From positions 1-63,736 of the forward strand of contig CAVURW010000064.1 of NCBI GenBank assembly GCA_963743595.1: 63,736 nt of DNA, in the 5' to 3' direction. A program made the position numbers and the translations under genes. Source of the stretch: CAVURW01 sp963743595 (GTDB lineage: Bacteria; Verrucomicrobiota; Verrucomicrobiia; Methylacidiphilales; UBA1321). The notes beneath the pieces are model-generated. The model did no database searches. It was not told where the DNA came from and saw only the letters and a program-made list of their open reading frames with translations. Of the stretch, positions 35,741-45,111 are shown piece by piece. Every line of letters begins with the position of its first letter. Position 1 is the first letter of the stretch.

Positions 35741-37198
35741 ATGAACATGCATCTTCCACTGCGACGGCTCGGCCTAGGGGCGTTGTTTTCTTTACTATAT
35801 TGCCTGCTCCTTTTTCACACGTGGGGGCAGCAACCTGAAATTACGGGCAACCCCTTGGTTCCTGATACTTTAGGAGATCCTTCCATCGTCTGCTTCGATG
35901 GAACGTATTACCTCTATGGCACAACGGATACCTTAGAAGGGAAGAGCGATTTTGGGCCGCCAGCGGTCTGGAAATCCAAGGATTTTCTGAACTGGAGTTT
36001 CGACGGCATTTTGATTCCCGACGTCCAATGGGGGAAGATTCTATACTGGGCACCCGGAAAAGTGATCAAGAAGAACGGAACGTACTATCTTTTCGTTACC
36101 GTAGTGAACGAGAAGAACGACGCCAAGGGCTATGTCGCAACCGCCGATAAGCCCGAGGGGCCTTTTCACTTCGTCGGCGGCCCACCGGTTTTTCTGGATG
36201 ATCCAAGTACGGGTCAGAAGGCGCTCAAGCCGCTTTGTCCCGATATCGACAGCGAACCCTTCGTCGATGACGACGGGGCTACCTACCTTTTTTGGCGCAA
36301 ACGCAAGGCGGCCAAGCTTTCGTACGACTTAATGAGTCTGACCGGGCCCATCGTTGACATCTCCACGAAGGAGGGCGGTTATTCGGAAGGGCCCTTCATG
36401 TTCAAACGCAAAGGTATCTATTATTACGTCTATACGCTCTCAGGCTGGCAGAATTACAAGAACGCCTACATGATGAGCAAGGCTGGCCCATTGGGACCTT
36501 TCGTTGCTCCACCGGCCGATGATATTATCACTTATAGCAACCCTGACGCTAAAATTATCGGTCCCGGTCATGGTAACGTCTTTCAACTTCCGGGCACGGA
36601 TGATTTCATTTTTGTCTACCAGGAGTATGGTCAAGGGCGCGCGACGCGCCAAGTCTACGCGGACCGCTTGATCTTCAACCCTGATGGGACCATTCAGCCT
36701 CTTCACCTGACCCACCGCGGCATTGGCCCGGTCGGGGAGATTCCGCAGCAGGCCAATCTGGCCTTGAGCGCGACGGCCACCGCTTCCAGTGAACTCGGCC
36801 CGTGGCGGGACGATATTAAGGTGGAGTCCGATCCCAATAACAATGGGCCCGTGGTAAGCGTCCATCTCACCCGTGGGTTTGAGGCGAAAAATGCTATTGA
36901 TGGCTCCAACGCCACGTGTTGGAAGGCTGACCCTAAAGATGCCCATCCTTGGTGGCGGATCGACTTGGGAGGGATCAAGCAGGTCCAGCGCTGCGAAATG
37001 GCTTTTGTCGAGCCGACGCTAGGCCACGCGTGGACGCTGGAAAAATCGAGCGATGGTCAGAATTGGACCCTTTGCGGAGAACAGAAAGATGCGGTCGCTC
37101 GGTCGCCTCACATCGCAGGCAATATAGGTGCGACCCGCTATCTTAGGATTACGGTCCTCGCGGGGAAGCCCGGCATCTGGGAATTCAAGGTATTCTAA
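35741..37198 (+). CDS. Secreted GH43 glycosidase with C-terminal F5/8 (CBM32-like) domain
   Basis: A 485-residue exported enzyme, probably an arabinofuranosidase, xylosidase or galactan-acting enzyme. Signal peptide: MNMHLPLRRLGLGALFSLLY. The five-bladed propeller shows the general base in TLGDPSIVCFDGTYYLYGTT, the pKa-setting Asp in CPDIDSEPFVDDDGATYLFW and the acid Glu in YSEGPFMFKRKGIYYYVYT. A discoidin-like domain begins near residue 345 (FEAKNAIDGSNATCWKADPK, then HPWWRIDLGGIKQVQRCEMA). The start at 35741 gives the natural signal sequence. It stands alone on the plus strand next to the GH31 remnant. Confidence 0.87.
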   Translation: MNMHLPLRRLGLGALFSLLYCLLLFHTWGQQPEITGNPLVPDTLGDPSIVCFDGTYYLYGTTDTLEGKSDFGPPAVWKSKDFLNWSFDGILIPDVQWGKILYWAPGKVIKKNGTYYLFVTVVNEKNDAKGYVATADKPEGPFHFVGGPPVFLDDPSTGQKALKPLCPDIDSEPFVDDDGATYLFWRKRKAAKLSYDLMSLTGPIVDISTKEGGYSEGPFMFKRKGIYYYVYTLSGWQNYKNAYMMSKAGPLGPFVAPPADDIITYSNPDAKIIGPGHGNVFQLPGTDDFIFVYQEYGQGRATRQVYADRLIFNPDGTIQPLHLTHRGIGPVGEIPQQANLALSATATASSELGPWRDDIKVESDPNNNGPVVSVHLTRGFEAKNAIDGSNATCWKADPKDAHPWWRIDLGGIKQVQRCEMAFVEPTLGHAWTLEKSSDGQNWTLCGEQKDAVARSPHIAGNIGATRYLRITVLAGKPGIWEFKVF

Positions 37199-37422
37199 GG
37201 CTCTCAAAATCCTCCGCGAAGACGATACGGGCACCGTCCTGGGAACGACCGGAGAATCCGTAGACTGACGAGCAAGTCGGGGAGCTTGAATCTGAGGCTG
37301 TTCAGAAACTGGAGGTAACGCCATCAGGCAATTGAAAGCCATCCTGGGTAACATTGACGTCTTTGTGTTGTCACCAAAGCGGGCTTCACATGTGTTGTTG
37401 GAAGGTGGGGTCGGGAAAAGAG
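37199..37422. other. Intergenic region, nothing recognised
   Basis: Short sequence between two convergent genes. A stretch reading ALKILREDDTGTVLG on the plus strand just after the GH43 stop may be a gene remnant but has stops in frame. No terminator hairpin was evident. Confidence 0.3.
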
Positions 37423-37995
37423 TTACCAACCAAAATTGGCCCATGCCTTGGGGAACCGTGCTGCTAGCGTTGCCGCATCTTCGTCCCATTCTTCTCCAAG
37501 CGGTCTTCCTCCGTGGGTGGGCCGGTGGCGGTTATCGCCCATCGCCTTTAAGGCCTGGTAAAAGTCTTGGCCTGTTTTCTGAGTGTAAGCAGTTCCTGCA
37601 AGGTAACCAAACCCTTCAAGCCCAACCGAGTCTTTGACAGCCCAATCCGCAATCGATTCCGCATCTTGCAATGCTTTTTCAAATTTCTCACGGCCTCCAG
37701 CTATCAAACCGTACCGGAAATACTCAAATGAATCGTCCGAGCAACCCCCATCGATAATATAGGCAACACCCCAAATATCCCAGGAAAAGGCGATATCCAT
37801 TCGCTCATCGAACCGCGAGCGGTAAGCAAGGATCGTTTTGGGCTCTAATTCCAGAAGGATTTTTAGCATGGCCTCCTCTTGTTGGTAGCCAGAGCCAGAA
37901 CTGGAGGCGTTCTCTAAAGAACGGCTAATGAGTGACCAGAATTCGTCTTCAGCCATAATCGTCATGGTGGAAGGTTGGGAAGGATTTATGCTCAT
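37423..37995 (-). CDS. DUF4240 protein
   Basis: A protein of 190 residues (or 177 if it starts at the internal ATG 37956, MAEDEFWSLI). DEFWSLISRSL at the start and SWDIWGVAYIIDGGCSDDSF followed by EYFRYGLIAGG are the DUF4240 hallmarks. The family is soluble and of unknown function; it often occurs near toxin-immunity or accessory genes, but no such partner is seen here. It lies inside the glycosidase locus without an obvious metabolic link. Confidence 0.75.
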   Translation of the reverse strand: MSINPSQPSTMTIMAEDEFWSLISRSLENASSSGSGYQQEEAMLKILLELEPKTILAYRSRFDERMDIAFSWDIWGVAYIIDGGCSDDSFEYFRYGLIAGGREKFEKALQDAESIADWAVKDSVGLEGFGYLAGTAYTQKTGQDFYQALKAMGDNRHRPTHGGRPLGEEWDEDAATLAARFPKAWANFGW

Positions 37996-38774
37996 GGCAA
38001 GAGCAGACTCTCAGATGGGTTTTAGCGAAAACCTAGCGTCGATGGGCTAAGACTTTACTGATCGGGACGTGAGCCACTGAAACGGCGAGAGCCCATAAAA
38101 CACAACACAGCGGCGACAGTTATCGGCGCAGTTGACTAGGAAATCTTTCCGTTCGTAATCGGTTCTAAATGGACGCGGCAGAGCTTATTTGGGTGTTTTC
38201 TGGAGCTGGGCGACGAGGATTTGGGCTAACCGGTTTTCATACGGTGATGGGACTGCGATGGGAGTGCCCTATAGCCAGGTTCTGTACGCTGTCCGATCGA
38301 TCCTGACCGTTCTGGGAAAAACGCCTCAATACCTCATAATTGATAACATTAACAAAGACAATACATCGAATAATTATCGCTGAACGATGAATTGCTGTAT
38401 TGGTTTTTGGCCAAGCAATTTCTTGTTCGTTAATAGGAACGGGAACAAGTGTCGTCCTCTCTCGAAATCAGCCCAGGCACCTCTACAGAAGCGGTTCTCT
38501 ATCACGATATCGATTCAGGATCTGCTTCCGGTCCCACCTCTAGAGCCCGGATCACACCATTCTCACAGTCCAGACCGATGGTTCAATCTATGAGATCAAA
38601 TTCGATGCTTTAAATTCCGACCATCGCACGCGACTTCTGGGATTCCACAGAATCAGCAAATAATCTGACAACGTCGTAAGGTCTTTAGACGAAGTCGGCA
38701 GAACGACGAGTGGCGGCAGTCGGACAACAACGTTGGTCCATTTGCGGTGGAAAACCCGGTCTCGTTAGTCGTTT
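37996..38774. mobile_element. Gene-poor gap with a possible transposase remnant
   Basis: About 780 bp without an intact gene. At 38255-38350 the plus strand reads SQVLYAVRSILTVLGKTP then QYLIIDN, which resembles the rve core of IS21-type integrases where a Pro precedes the catalytic DN. At 38545-38660 another frame reads TVQTDGSIYEIKFDALNSDH. Frames change between the two and no inverted-repeat ends are visible. Near 38020 lies TTTTAGCGAAAA, related to the sites found elsewhere in the locus. The transposase call is weak. Confidence 0.3.
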
Positions 38775-40127
38775 CTACGGCGACGCTATGACCTTCAGTA
38801 AAAAGGAGCCGTGCGCAGGGACCGTCCAGCTTCCTGGATCCTGTAAAGCGGCTTGTTGCCATAAATCACGCAGGGAAATTGTTCCGGGGAGGCCAAGCTC
38901 ACTCCACTTGAACTTCAACACGATGGGGGCATTGCTTCGGTTGAATAGGCCAACTGCTTTTGAACCATCGTTCAATTCTCTTAACCAAACTTCGCCACCA
39001 GTTTGATCCTTGATCACCCGCATGGCGGGTTTTCCGAGAACGTCTTGATCGATGGCTATTGCTTCTCGATTCGTCAGCAACTTCAACGTCCACTCATCCA
39101 GATCTGGCAAATTCCCACCAACCATCAGCGGCGACGCCTCCAAGCACCAGAGTGACATTAATGTCGTCTGCTCATCGTGAGTGAACCGTGTCCAACGTTC
39201 GCCCGGACTGCTATCCCCGTCCAAACACCGAATGCCAAGGTGTCCAAAAGGGAGCATGTCAAAATCGGGCCAATGGCCAGGACCGCCCACGCCCTTCCAG
39301 GATTGGGCCAAGTCGAACGAATGATTCAACTTGCCCCATTGATCCCAGAAATCGCTGGAAACCCTCCACATGTTCGCGAACCGAACAACATGCTGTGCTT
39401 GAGTAATGGGTGTCTCCCCGCAAGAGAGCGAAAGAATGATTTTACGCCCCGTTTTGTCGATCGCATGGCGAAAGCACTCGATTTCTGCGGCACTGTAGGG
39501 ATAGGAAATATCGTCCACTTTTACAAAGTCAACGTCCCAACTGGCGTAGAGCCGGAAGATCGAGTCGTAATAGGCTTGGCCCGCCGGCTTGGTGCCATCA
39601 ATTCCCCACATGTCTGCGCACCACCCGCAGTGGCTGTTTGTATTGGCTGCATCGGCGGCATGAAAATCGGAGCCCTCAATAGGCAGGTTTTGCTTCACCG
39701 CCTGCCGGGGAATTCCGCGCATGACATGAATTCCAAATTTCAGACCCATTCCATGGATCTTCGCAGCCAAAGCCTTGAATCCATCGCCGTCGGATGCCGA
39801 GTGAAATCGATTTGGCGCGGGCATCAAACGCCCATATTCGTCCATAACGAGAGGACCGCCGTTTCCGTTTCGGTTATGCTTGGCCGCATCGGCGTCGTAC
39901 CAACGATAATCGATTATACAGATATTCCAGCCATAAGGCAGCAGATGCTTGACCATGTAATCGGCATTCTGGGTCACCTCGTCCTCGGTAACACTTGCAC
40001 CAAAAGCTTGATAACTATTCCAACCCATTAGCGGCGTTGGCGCCCACGCCCAGAACGGCTCGTCCGCGTGGCTCGATCCAAGACCAGCGGTGAAAAGAAT
40101 CAATAGAAGGAGTGAATAATATTTCAT
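38775..40127 (-). CDS. Secreted GH27 alpha-galactosidase
   Basis: A 450-residue retaining glycosidase expected to release terminal alpha-galactose. The signal peptide is MKYYSLLLLILFTAGLGSSH with cleavage near ADE. APTPLMGWNSYQAFG is the GH27 entry motif; the nucleophile is the Asp in DFVKVDDISYPY, and the acid/base Asp is in WRVSSDFWDQWGKL. The C-terminal part is the usual beta domain. ATG 40127 is chosen because it begins the signal peptide; an upstream frame extends into the GH2 gene. Its start is 7 bp after the GH2 stop, so both are in one operon. Confidence 0.88.
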   Translation of the reverse strand: MKYYSLLLLILFTAGLGSSHADEPFWAWAPTPLMGWNSYQAFGASVTEDEVTQNADYMVKHLLPYGWNICIIDYRWYDADAAKHNRNGNGGPLVMDEYGRLMPAPNRFHSASDGDGFKALAAKIHGMGLKFGIHVMRGIPRQAVKQNLPIEGSDFHAADAANTNSHCGWCADMWGIDGTKPAGQAYYDSIFRLYASWDVDFVKVDDISYPYSAAEIECFRHAIDKTGRKIILSLSCGETPITQAQHVVRFANMWRVSSDFWDQWGKLNHSFDLAQSWKGVGGPGHWPDFDMLPFGHLGIRCLDGDSSPGERWTRFTHDEQTTLMSLWCLEASPLMVGGNLPDLDEWTLKLLTNREAIAIDQDVLGKPAMRVIKDQTGGEVWLRELNDGSKAVGLFNRSNAPIVLKFKWSELGLPGTISLRDLWQQAALQDPGSWTVPAHGSFLLKVIASP

Positions 40128-40134
40128 GAGTTTC

Positions 40135-42624
40135 TTAATTGAATTCCGGCTCTCGCGGTGGAAGGGACTCAATGGTCGTTGTGGCATCTTCCAATCCCTT
40201 GGCCTCGGCATGTATTTTAATTTCGCCAGGTGAGCTGTTGGAACGAAGTAGAATGGTGCTTATTCCGGCTTCGGAAATTTGGGAAGTACCGCTGACAATC
40301 GAGGCTGGCCCTTCCACTTGAAAATCGACTTTGGTATCCGAGGTAGGAACGACAGTACCTTGGCTATCTTGAATCTCGGCATGAACGAAAAGTACGTCAC
40401 TGCCACTCGCCATGAATTTCTTGCCGGAATAATCGACTGTCAACGCCAGTTTCTGAGCTGCGTCAGGAGAGCGGCGGACAAATGAGGTGATTGGTTTTCC
40501 ATCCAAATAGCCGACAGCTTTGAGTTCACCCGGCTCGAACGAAATGTCTTTGAAAGTAAACGGTGGATGCACCAGCGCACGGCAGTTTCCTCCATTGAAA
40601 ACGGGGCTCTCGACCACGGCTTTGCGCTCGTCCTTAGGAATCGCAATCCCATTTTTCCAATAGTTGAGATCGAACCCGGAACCATCGCCGAAAGGAATAT
40701 CAGGGCCGCTATCGGGTTTCTGTCGTCCCTTCGATTGTCCGTTGACGAACAGTTCCACCTCGTTGGCATTCGAATAAACCACCACGGTGCTAGGTGACTT
40801 GGGTGTCCAGTAATTCGCGATAAAAGCCATGGGGCCAATCTGGCATAAGGGACTACTCACTCGAGGATCACGCTGGCTTTCGTAGAAATAATACATGAAT
40901 TTAGGCAACCGATTCGAATCCAAGACCCCGCAAGTAGCGATTTGTTTCGAAACGCCGCGATTGTTATCGATGGCTTCCCAAGTGCATTCTCCCCAGGTGT
41001 AGGGCAGTTGGTTCTGATCGTTTAAAGCTGTCTGAAAATTCCATGCCTGGACGAGCATCAGCTTCTCGCCGTCGCCGCGTGAGTAACGGCTGTAGCCCCC
41101 AAATTGATTATCGCCATATTCCCGATGGAGACTCATGGCTCCGTGCGCCCGACTCGGACGGGTATGCGTGGAGCCATCCCAACCGCTGTAGGGAACGTCA
41201 TAGCGTATGTTATCAAAATTATGCCCCTCCGTATCACCGCAGGTCAGCATTTGGTCGCCAGGATATTCCTCATGAGCCACTTCCACTAAATGCCGGAAGA
41301 AATCATCGTGCCCATCTGTCTCGTTCAGAGAGGTTTCCCAAAGGACGCAACTGGGGTGATTCCGATCCCGTCGAATAGTTTGCTGAAGATTTTCGACGAC
41401 ATTTTTCTTAAATAAATTTGTATCGGTGAAATGTTGCCAGCCAGGAATACAGACAATGGTGAGCAGACCCAATTCATCGCAGGCGTCCAGAAACGCTGGC
41501 GATTGTGGGTAGTGGCACAGGCGGATTATGTCAAAACCGGCCTCCTTTAACTTTAAAGCGTCCCGATATTGAGCCTCGTCAGAAAGCGCGTTGCCGATAT
41601 AGGGGTAAGCTTGGTGTCGGTTGGTGCCTTCTGGAGTGAGATGTTTACCGTTGAGAAAAAAACCGAGCTTTGGATCGCTTCGCAGCGTCCGAATTCCAAT
41701 ATGACATGTTGAAGAATCCACTACTTTCCCTTCGCTAACCACTTCAGATATCAGTGTGTACAAATAAGGATTATCCAGCGACCACAGCTTGGGATTTGCA
41801 ATTGTAAACTGCTGTGCGATTGCATGACTCTCGCCGTTCTTCACGATCGCCTCTTCCGATTGGCTTTTCGCGACAACATGCTGGCCAGCATCGAGAATTA
41901 TCGTCTGTACGACCGCATCACGAATCGTATTTCCGTCATTTTTCACATCGGTCGAAACCAGCACGTCGGCACTTTTATCCGAAACGTTCTCGTAGCGAAC
42001 GAAAACGCCCCCTCCCGCGACCTGACCGGCATCAACCGAATCACTGATATGGAGTTGATCCGTCACGTGCAAGCGCACATCCCGGTAAATGCCGGAGTAG
42101 TAGAGAAAATCGAGATTTGCCTGTGGTCGGCCAGGCGGTACATCGGGACAGTCACGATTATCCAGGCGGACCACGATCGTTTCAGATCTGCCAGTTGCAG
42201 CCGCATCAGTGAGATCTAACGAGAAGGGAAGGTAACCACCCTGGTGGGTCAGTCGATGCTGACCGTCCACCCAAACGTCGGCCACTTGCATGGCTCCCTC
42301 AAACTGAAGGGTCACCCGCTTGCCTCTCATCCACGATGCAGGCACGAAAGTCTTTTGGTACCAACAGAAGCCCTGAAAAGATTGCTGAACATCGTAAGCC
42401 TCCAATCTCCCGTAATGGGGCAGGTTCACTATTTCCCAATCGCTCTGAGCTAAAGCAGAATCGAGCGATCCGGCCGTGCTCGGCTCCATTTTTTCCAGAT
42501 AAAACTTCCAATGCTGGTTCCAGGTAAAGCTCTGAGGTTGACCCACGTCCGAGGCGCTTGCCAAGCCCATCGTGAGGCCAGTCATCGCCGATAAAACAAA
42601 TCGCAATCGAAAGAAATGAAGCAC
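40135..42624 (-). CDS. Secreted GH2 glycosidase (beta-galactosidase type)
   Basis: An 829-residue enzyme with a signal peptide (MLHFFRLRFVLSAMTGLTMG). Domains in order: sugar-binding jelly roll (to about 200), immunoglobulin-like domain, TIM barrel (about 320-610) and C-terminal beta domains including a region of the DUF4982/Big type. LTPEGTNRHQAYPYIGNALS is the conserved barrel entry, the acid/base Glu is in VLWETSLNETDGHD, and the nucleophile is probably the Glu in SLHREYGDNQ. The substrate may be a beta-galactoside; beta-glucuronidase and other GH2 activities are possible. Upstream lies a repeat pair at 42666-42695 that may regulate it. Confidence 0.85.
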   Translation of the reverse strand: MLHFFRLRFVLSAMTGLTMGLASASDVGQPQSFTWNQHWKFYLEKMEPSTAGSLDSALAQSDWEIVNLPHYGRLEAYDVQQSFQGFCWYQKTFVPASWMRGKRVTLQFEGAMQVADVWVDGQHRLTHQGGYLPFSLDLTDAAATGRSETIVVRLDNRDCPDVPPGRPQANLDFLYYSGIYRDVRLHVTDQLHISDSVDAGQVAGGGVFVRYENVSDKSADVLVSTDVKNDGNTIRDAVVQTIILDAGQHVVAKSQSEEAIVKNGESHAIAQQFTIANPKLWSLDNPYLYTLISEVVSEGKVVDSSTCHIGIRTLRSDPKLGFFLNGKHLTPEGTNRHQAYPYIGNALSDEAQYRDALKLKEAGFDIIRLCHYPQSPAFLDACDELGLLTIVCIPGWQHFTDTNLFKKNVVENLQQTIRRDRNHPSCVLWETSLNETDGHDDFFRHLVEVAHEEYPGDQMLTCGDTEGHNFDNIRYDVPYSGWDGSTHTRPSRAHGAMSLHREYGDNQFGGYSRYSRGDGEKLMLVQAWNFQTALNDQNQLPYTWGECTWEAIDNNRGVSKQIATCGVLDSNRLPKFMYYFYESQRDPRVSSPLCQIGPMAFIANYWTPKSPSTVVVYSNANEVELFVNGQSKGRQKPDSGPDIPFGDGSGFDLNYWKNGIAIPKDERKAVVESPVFNGGNCRALVHPPFTFKDISFEPGELKAVGYLDGKPITSFVRRSPDAAQKLALTVDYSGKKFMASGSDVLFVHAEIQDSQGTVVPTSDTKVDFQVEGPASIVSGTSQISEAGISTILLRSNSSPGEIKIHAEAKGLEDATTTIESLPPREPEFN

Positions 42625-42665
42625 AGGCGAAGTTTAACAGGTTGTCTTCTCGTGCCTAGGCGCGG

Positions 42666-42695
42666 TTTCGCGAATCCGGCGTACGGTTTTGCGAA
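42666..42695 (-). promoter_or_regulatory. Candidate regulator site: two TTCGCRAAA repeats 21 bp apart
   Basis: On the minus strand the sequence is TTCGCAAAA, 12 bases, TTCGCGAAA, located 42 bp upstream of the GH2 start. The same pair with 11 bases between the repeats lies at 46377-46405. Direct repeats with two-turn spacing suit an AraC-type regulator. Sites are read directly; the binding protein is inferred. Confidence 0.45.
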
Positions 42696-42710
42696 ATTAT
42701 TAACGAGCGG

Positions 42711-44882
42711 CTATTGCTGTGATACGAATTCTACGACGAGACTATCGCATGGTTTTGAGCAATTCGAATGAAGGCCCTCTTTCATGAGCTTCTCTCCTGC
42801 GACAATCTGCCCATTCTCGGCCAAGGATGACTGTACCCCGGCAGGCAAATCGAGTTCGTTAATCAGGTATCTCCTGGCTGGATCGAGCCCTTGGGGCTTT
42901 GCTGGCATTGGGACTGAGGTGCCGTTTTGAAGCAAAAAAAGAATGGCTCGGGATCCATCTGCAGAGACATAATCGAGTACGCTACGAGGACCGTTATGAG
43001 GATTCTCGATACGATATAGATCTCCAAATTGCACCACGGACAGAACGTGAGATTTATAAGTAGCTACAGCGGTTTTTGCGAACGCGATTTCATCTGGACT
43101 AAGTTTAGAGAGATCCATGTCCATTCCCATCCGCACGGACATGGCCACATCAAATGCAAACTTGATGGGTCGGTTACCCCATCGGGTGACGTGGCCGGAA
43201 ATGGTGATGGCAGGGAAAAAGGTCGAGTAATCCCATTGCATCGTCACCCGACGCAGGGGATCTGTGTTGTCGCTAGGCCAAAACTCATCAAAATAGCGCA
43301 ACGAACCGTAATCGACCCGCCCGCCGCCACCGGCACAGACCATCATTTCCACCCCAGAGTGTTTCTGGGCAATAGATTTCATGATTTCGAGAAGGGCGAA
43401 GTTGTAGTCGATATCCAATTCCGTTTGATGGCCGGGGGTTAACCACGTGGAGCCAGGCTGGGTGAGATAACGGTTGCAGTCCCACTTCACATAGGAAACT
43501 CCTGGATTCTGCGTGAACAAATCATCCAGGCACTTGAACACGTACTCCTTAACCTCCGGCCGACTCAAATCCAGGACAAGCTGATTCCTCATGAATCGCA
43601 AGGGGCGATGGGATTGTTGGACGACCCAGTCGGGATGTTGCTCGTAAAGAAAGCTCCTTGGATTGACCATCTCCGGCTCCATCCAGATACCAAATCGCAG
43701 ACCGCGTGACTTGGCCGCGTCACAAAGCGCGCCCATTCCATTGGGAAGCTTCTTGGGGTCCGGCTGCCAATCTCCTAGGCCGGAGTTGTCTCCATTCCGA
43801 GGGTATTTAACACCAAACCATCCATCATCTAAGAGAAAAAGATCCAAACCCAAATCTCTCGCGCCATCAAATAGGGTAATAAGCTTTTGCTCATTAAAAT
43901 CCGTATGTGTCGCTTCCCAATTATTCAGGAGCACGGCGCGAGGACGATTCCCATCACGAACGGCAAACTGCCGCGCCCAGCGATGGAGATTTCGACTCAG
44001 CGGACCGACACCCGATCCGCTCCAAGCCCAGACCATGGCAGGCGTCTGGAAGACCCTTCCCGCTTCCAGCTTATAGGAGGACGAAAACGGGTTAATGCCG
44101 CAGAGTGCCCGGTTCACACCGAAATCGCTCTCAAAGGCGAATTGAAAACTTCCGGGCCACTCCAGACAACCGGCCCACACTTGCCCAGAATTCTCCTGCG
44201 GCGGCCCTCCGCGAGTCAGAAGAAATGACGGATTCCGGTAATAGTCCGCACGAACACTCAACTTCGAGTCGATTATTTTAATGCCCGAGGTCAGGTGCTC
44301 CGTACTCGGATTCATCTCGCTCGCGTAGTCGCCATGGAACTGGGTCATGTACAAATCCCCATCAATAAATGGAGCCGCCGATGCGAATCGATCAAGCTGA
44401 ATAGGTCCCGGTTCTCCATGTTGAATTTCGGTCCACTCTTCTATGACATCGAAGGATGCGTAGGTCTTAAAACAGAGAGTTACACTGTCTGGGTAGGCAG
44501 GGTCTTTCAGGAGAATGCGGGTGATCTCGACGCCCTGTGAGATCGGCTGGATGTCAAATTTAACGAATATCAGCTCGGTAGAGATATTCCCGTCTGAATG
44601 AGTCACGGACAGCGCCGGTTCCGCTATGTAGCCATCACCGGCCTGCGGATAAAACTCTTTCTGCCACTCCCCATTTTTCGGCGGCTCTGGCTCGGTTGTG
44701 GATCGACCGCCAAAGCTTGACTCGTAAAGACGCCCGTCCTTGCCAACAAAAAGCATTAGCCCACAGTGGTCTGTTTGAACTCGAATGATCGTACCCGGGC
44801 CGACCGGATCTGCCTCGGCATAACTAAAAGCAAGGAGTAGCAGCAATACAATCACCGCCAGAGGCTTCGAGGGATCTATCAT
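42711..44882 (-). CDS. Secreted GH36 alpha-galactosidase
   Basis: A 723-residue retaining alpha-galactosidase. The signal peptide is KPLAVIVLLLLLAFSYAEA. An N-terminal beta-supersandwich precedes the barrel; LFLLDDGWFGVKYPRNGDNS and FGIWMEPEMVNPRSFLYEQH are family motifs, the nucleophile Asp is in VSYVKWDCNRYLT, and the acid/base Asp in EFWPSDNTDPLRR. All expected catalytic residues are present. Its stop is 87 bp upstream of the GH2 start, with the repeat pair between, so it may be its own unit. Together with GH27 it implies a galactose-rich substrate. Confidence 0.92.
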   Translation of the reverse strand: MIDPSKPLAVIVLLLLLAFSYAEADPVGPGTIIRVQTDHCGLMLFVGKDGRLYESSFGGRSTTEPEPPKNGEWQKEFYPQAGDGYIAEPALSVTHSDGNISTELIFVKFDIQPISQGVEITRILLKDPAYPDSVTLCFKTYASFDVIEEWTEIQHGEPGPIQLDRFASAAPFIDGDLYMTQFHGDYASEMNPSTEHLTSGIKIIDSKLSVRADYYRNPSFLLTRGGPPQENSGQVWAGCLEWPGSFQFAFESDFGVNRALCGINPFSSSYKLEAGRVFQTPAMVWAWSGSGVGPLSRNLHRWARQFAVRDGNRPRAVLLNNWEATHTDFNEQKLITLFDGARDLGLDLFLLDDGWFGVKYPRNGDNSGLGDWQPDPKKLPNGMGALCDAAKSRGLRFGIWMEPEMVNPRSFLYEQHPDWVVQQSHRPLRFMRNQLVLDLSRPEVKEYVFKCLDDLFTQNPGVSYVKWDCNRYLTQPGSTWLTPGHQTELDIDYNFALLEIMKSIAQKHSGVEMMVCAGGGGRVDYGSLRYFDEFWPSDNTDPLRRVTMQWDYSTFFPAITISGHVTRWGNRPIKFAFDVAMSVRMGMDMDLSKLSPDEIAFAKTAVATYKSHVLSVVQFGDLYRIENPHNGPRSVLDYVSADGSRAILFLLQNGTSVPMPAKPQGLDPARRYLINELDLPAGVQSSLAENGQIVAGEKLMKEGLHSNCSKPCDSLVVEFVSQQ

Positions 44883-45111
44883 AAACCGAGCACCCTTGCA
44901 GTTTGTTCATCTGGATTCAAGGCTTGGTGTGTTTGCGTAAGGGTGTGTCTCGTTGGTTTTAGCGAACCTGGAAACCAGCGGCGCTGCTATGCAGAGCTGC
45001 CATTTTCACAAGAACTGATGCTGAAGGCTCATCGGCGGCGTGGTAGTGACTGTTAGCGGCTCGCAGCGCGATGAAACATCGGGGATCATCAAAATAGCTG
45101 GTTTGTGATCG

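Noticed and set aside
38255..38350. Intact IS21-type element
   Set aside because: Only a short integrase-like stretch is readable, frames change, and no IstB gene or inverted ends are present; kept only as a weak remnant.
39177..40031. 284-codon plus-strand frame within the GH27 gene
   Set aside because: It is the antisense of a well supported glycosidase with all catalytic motifs.
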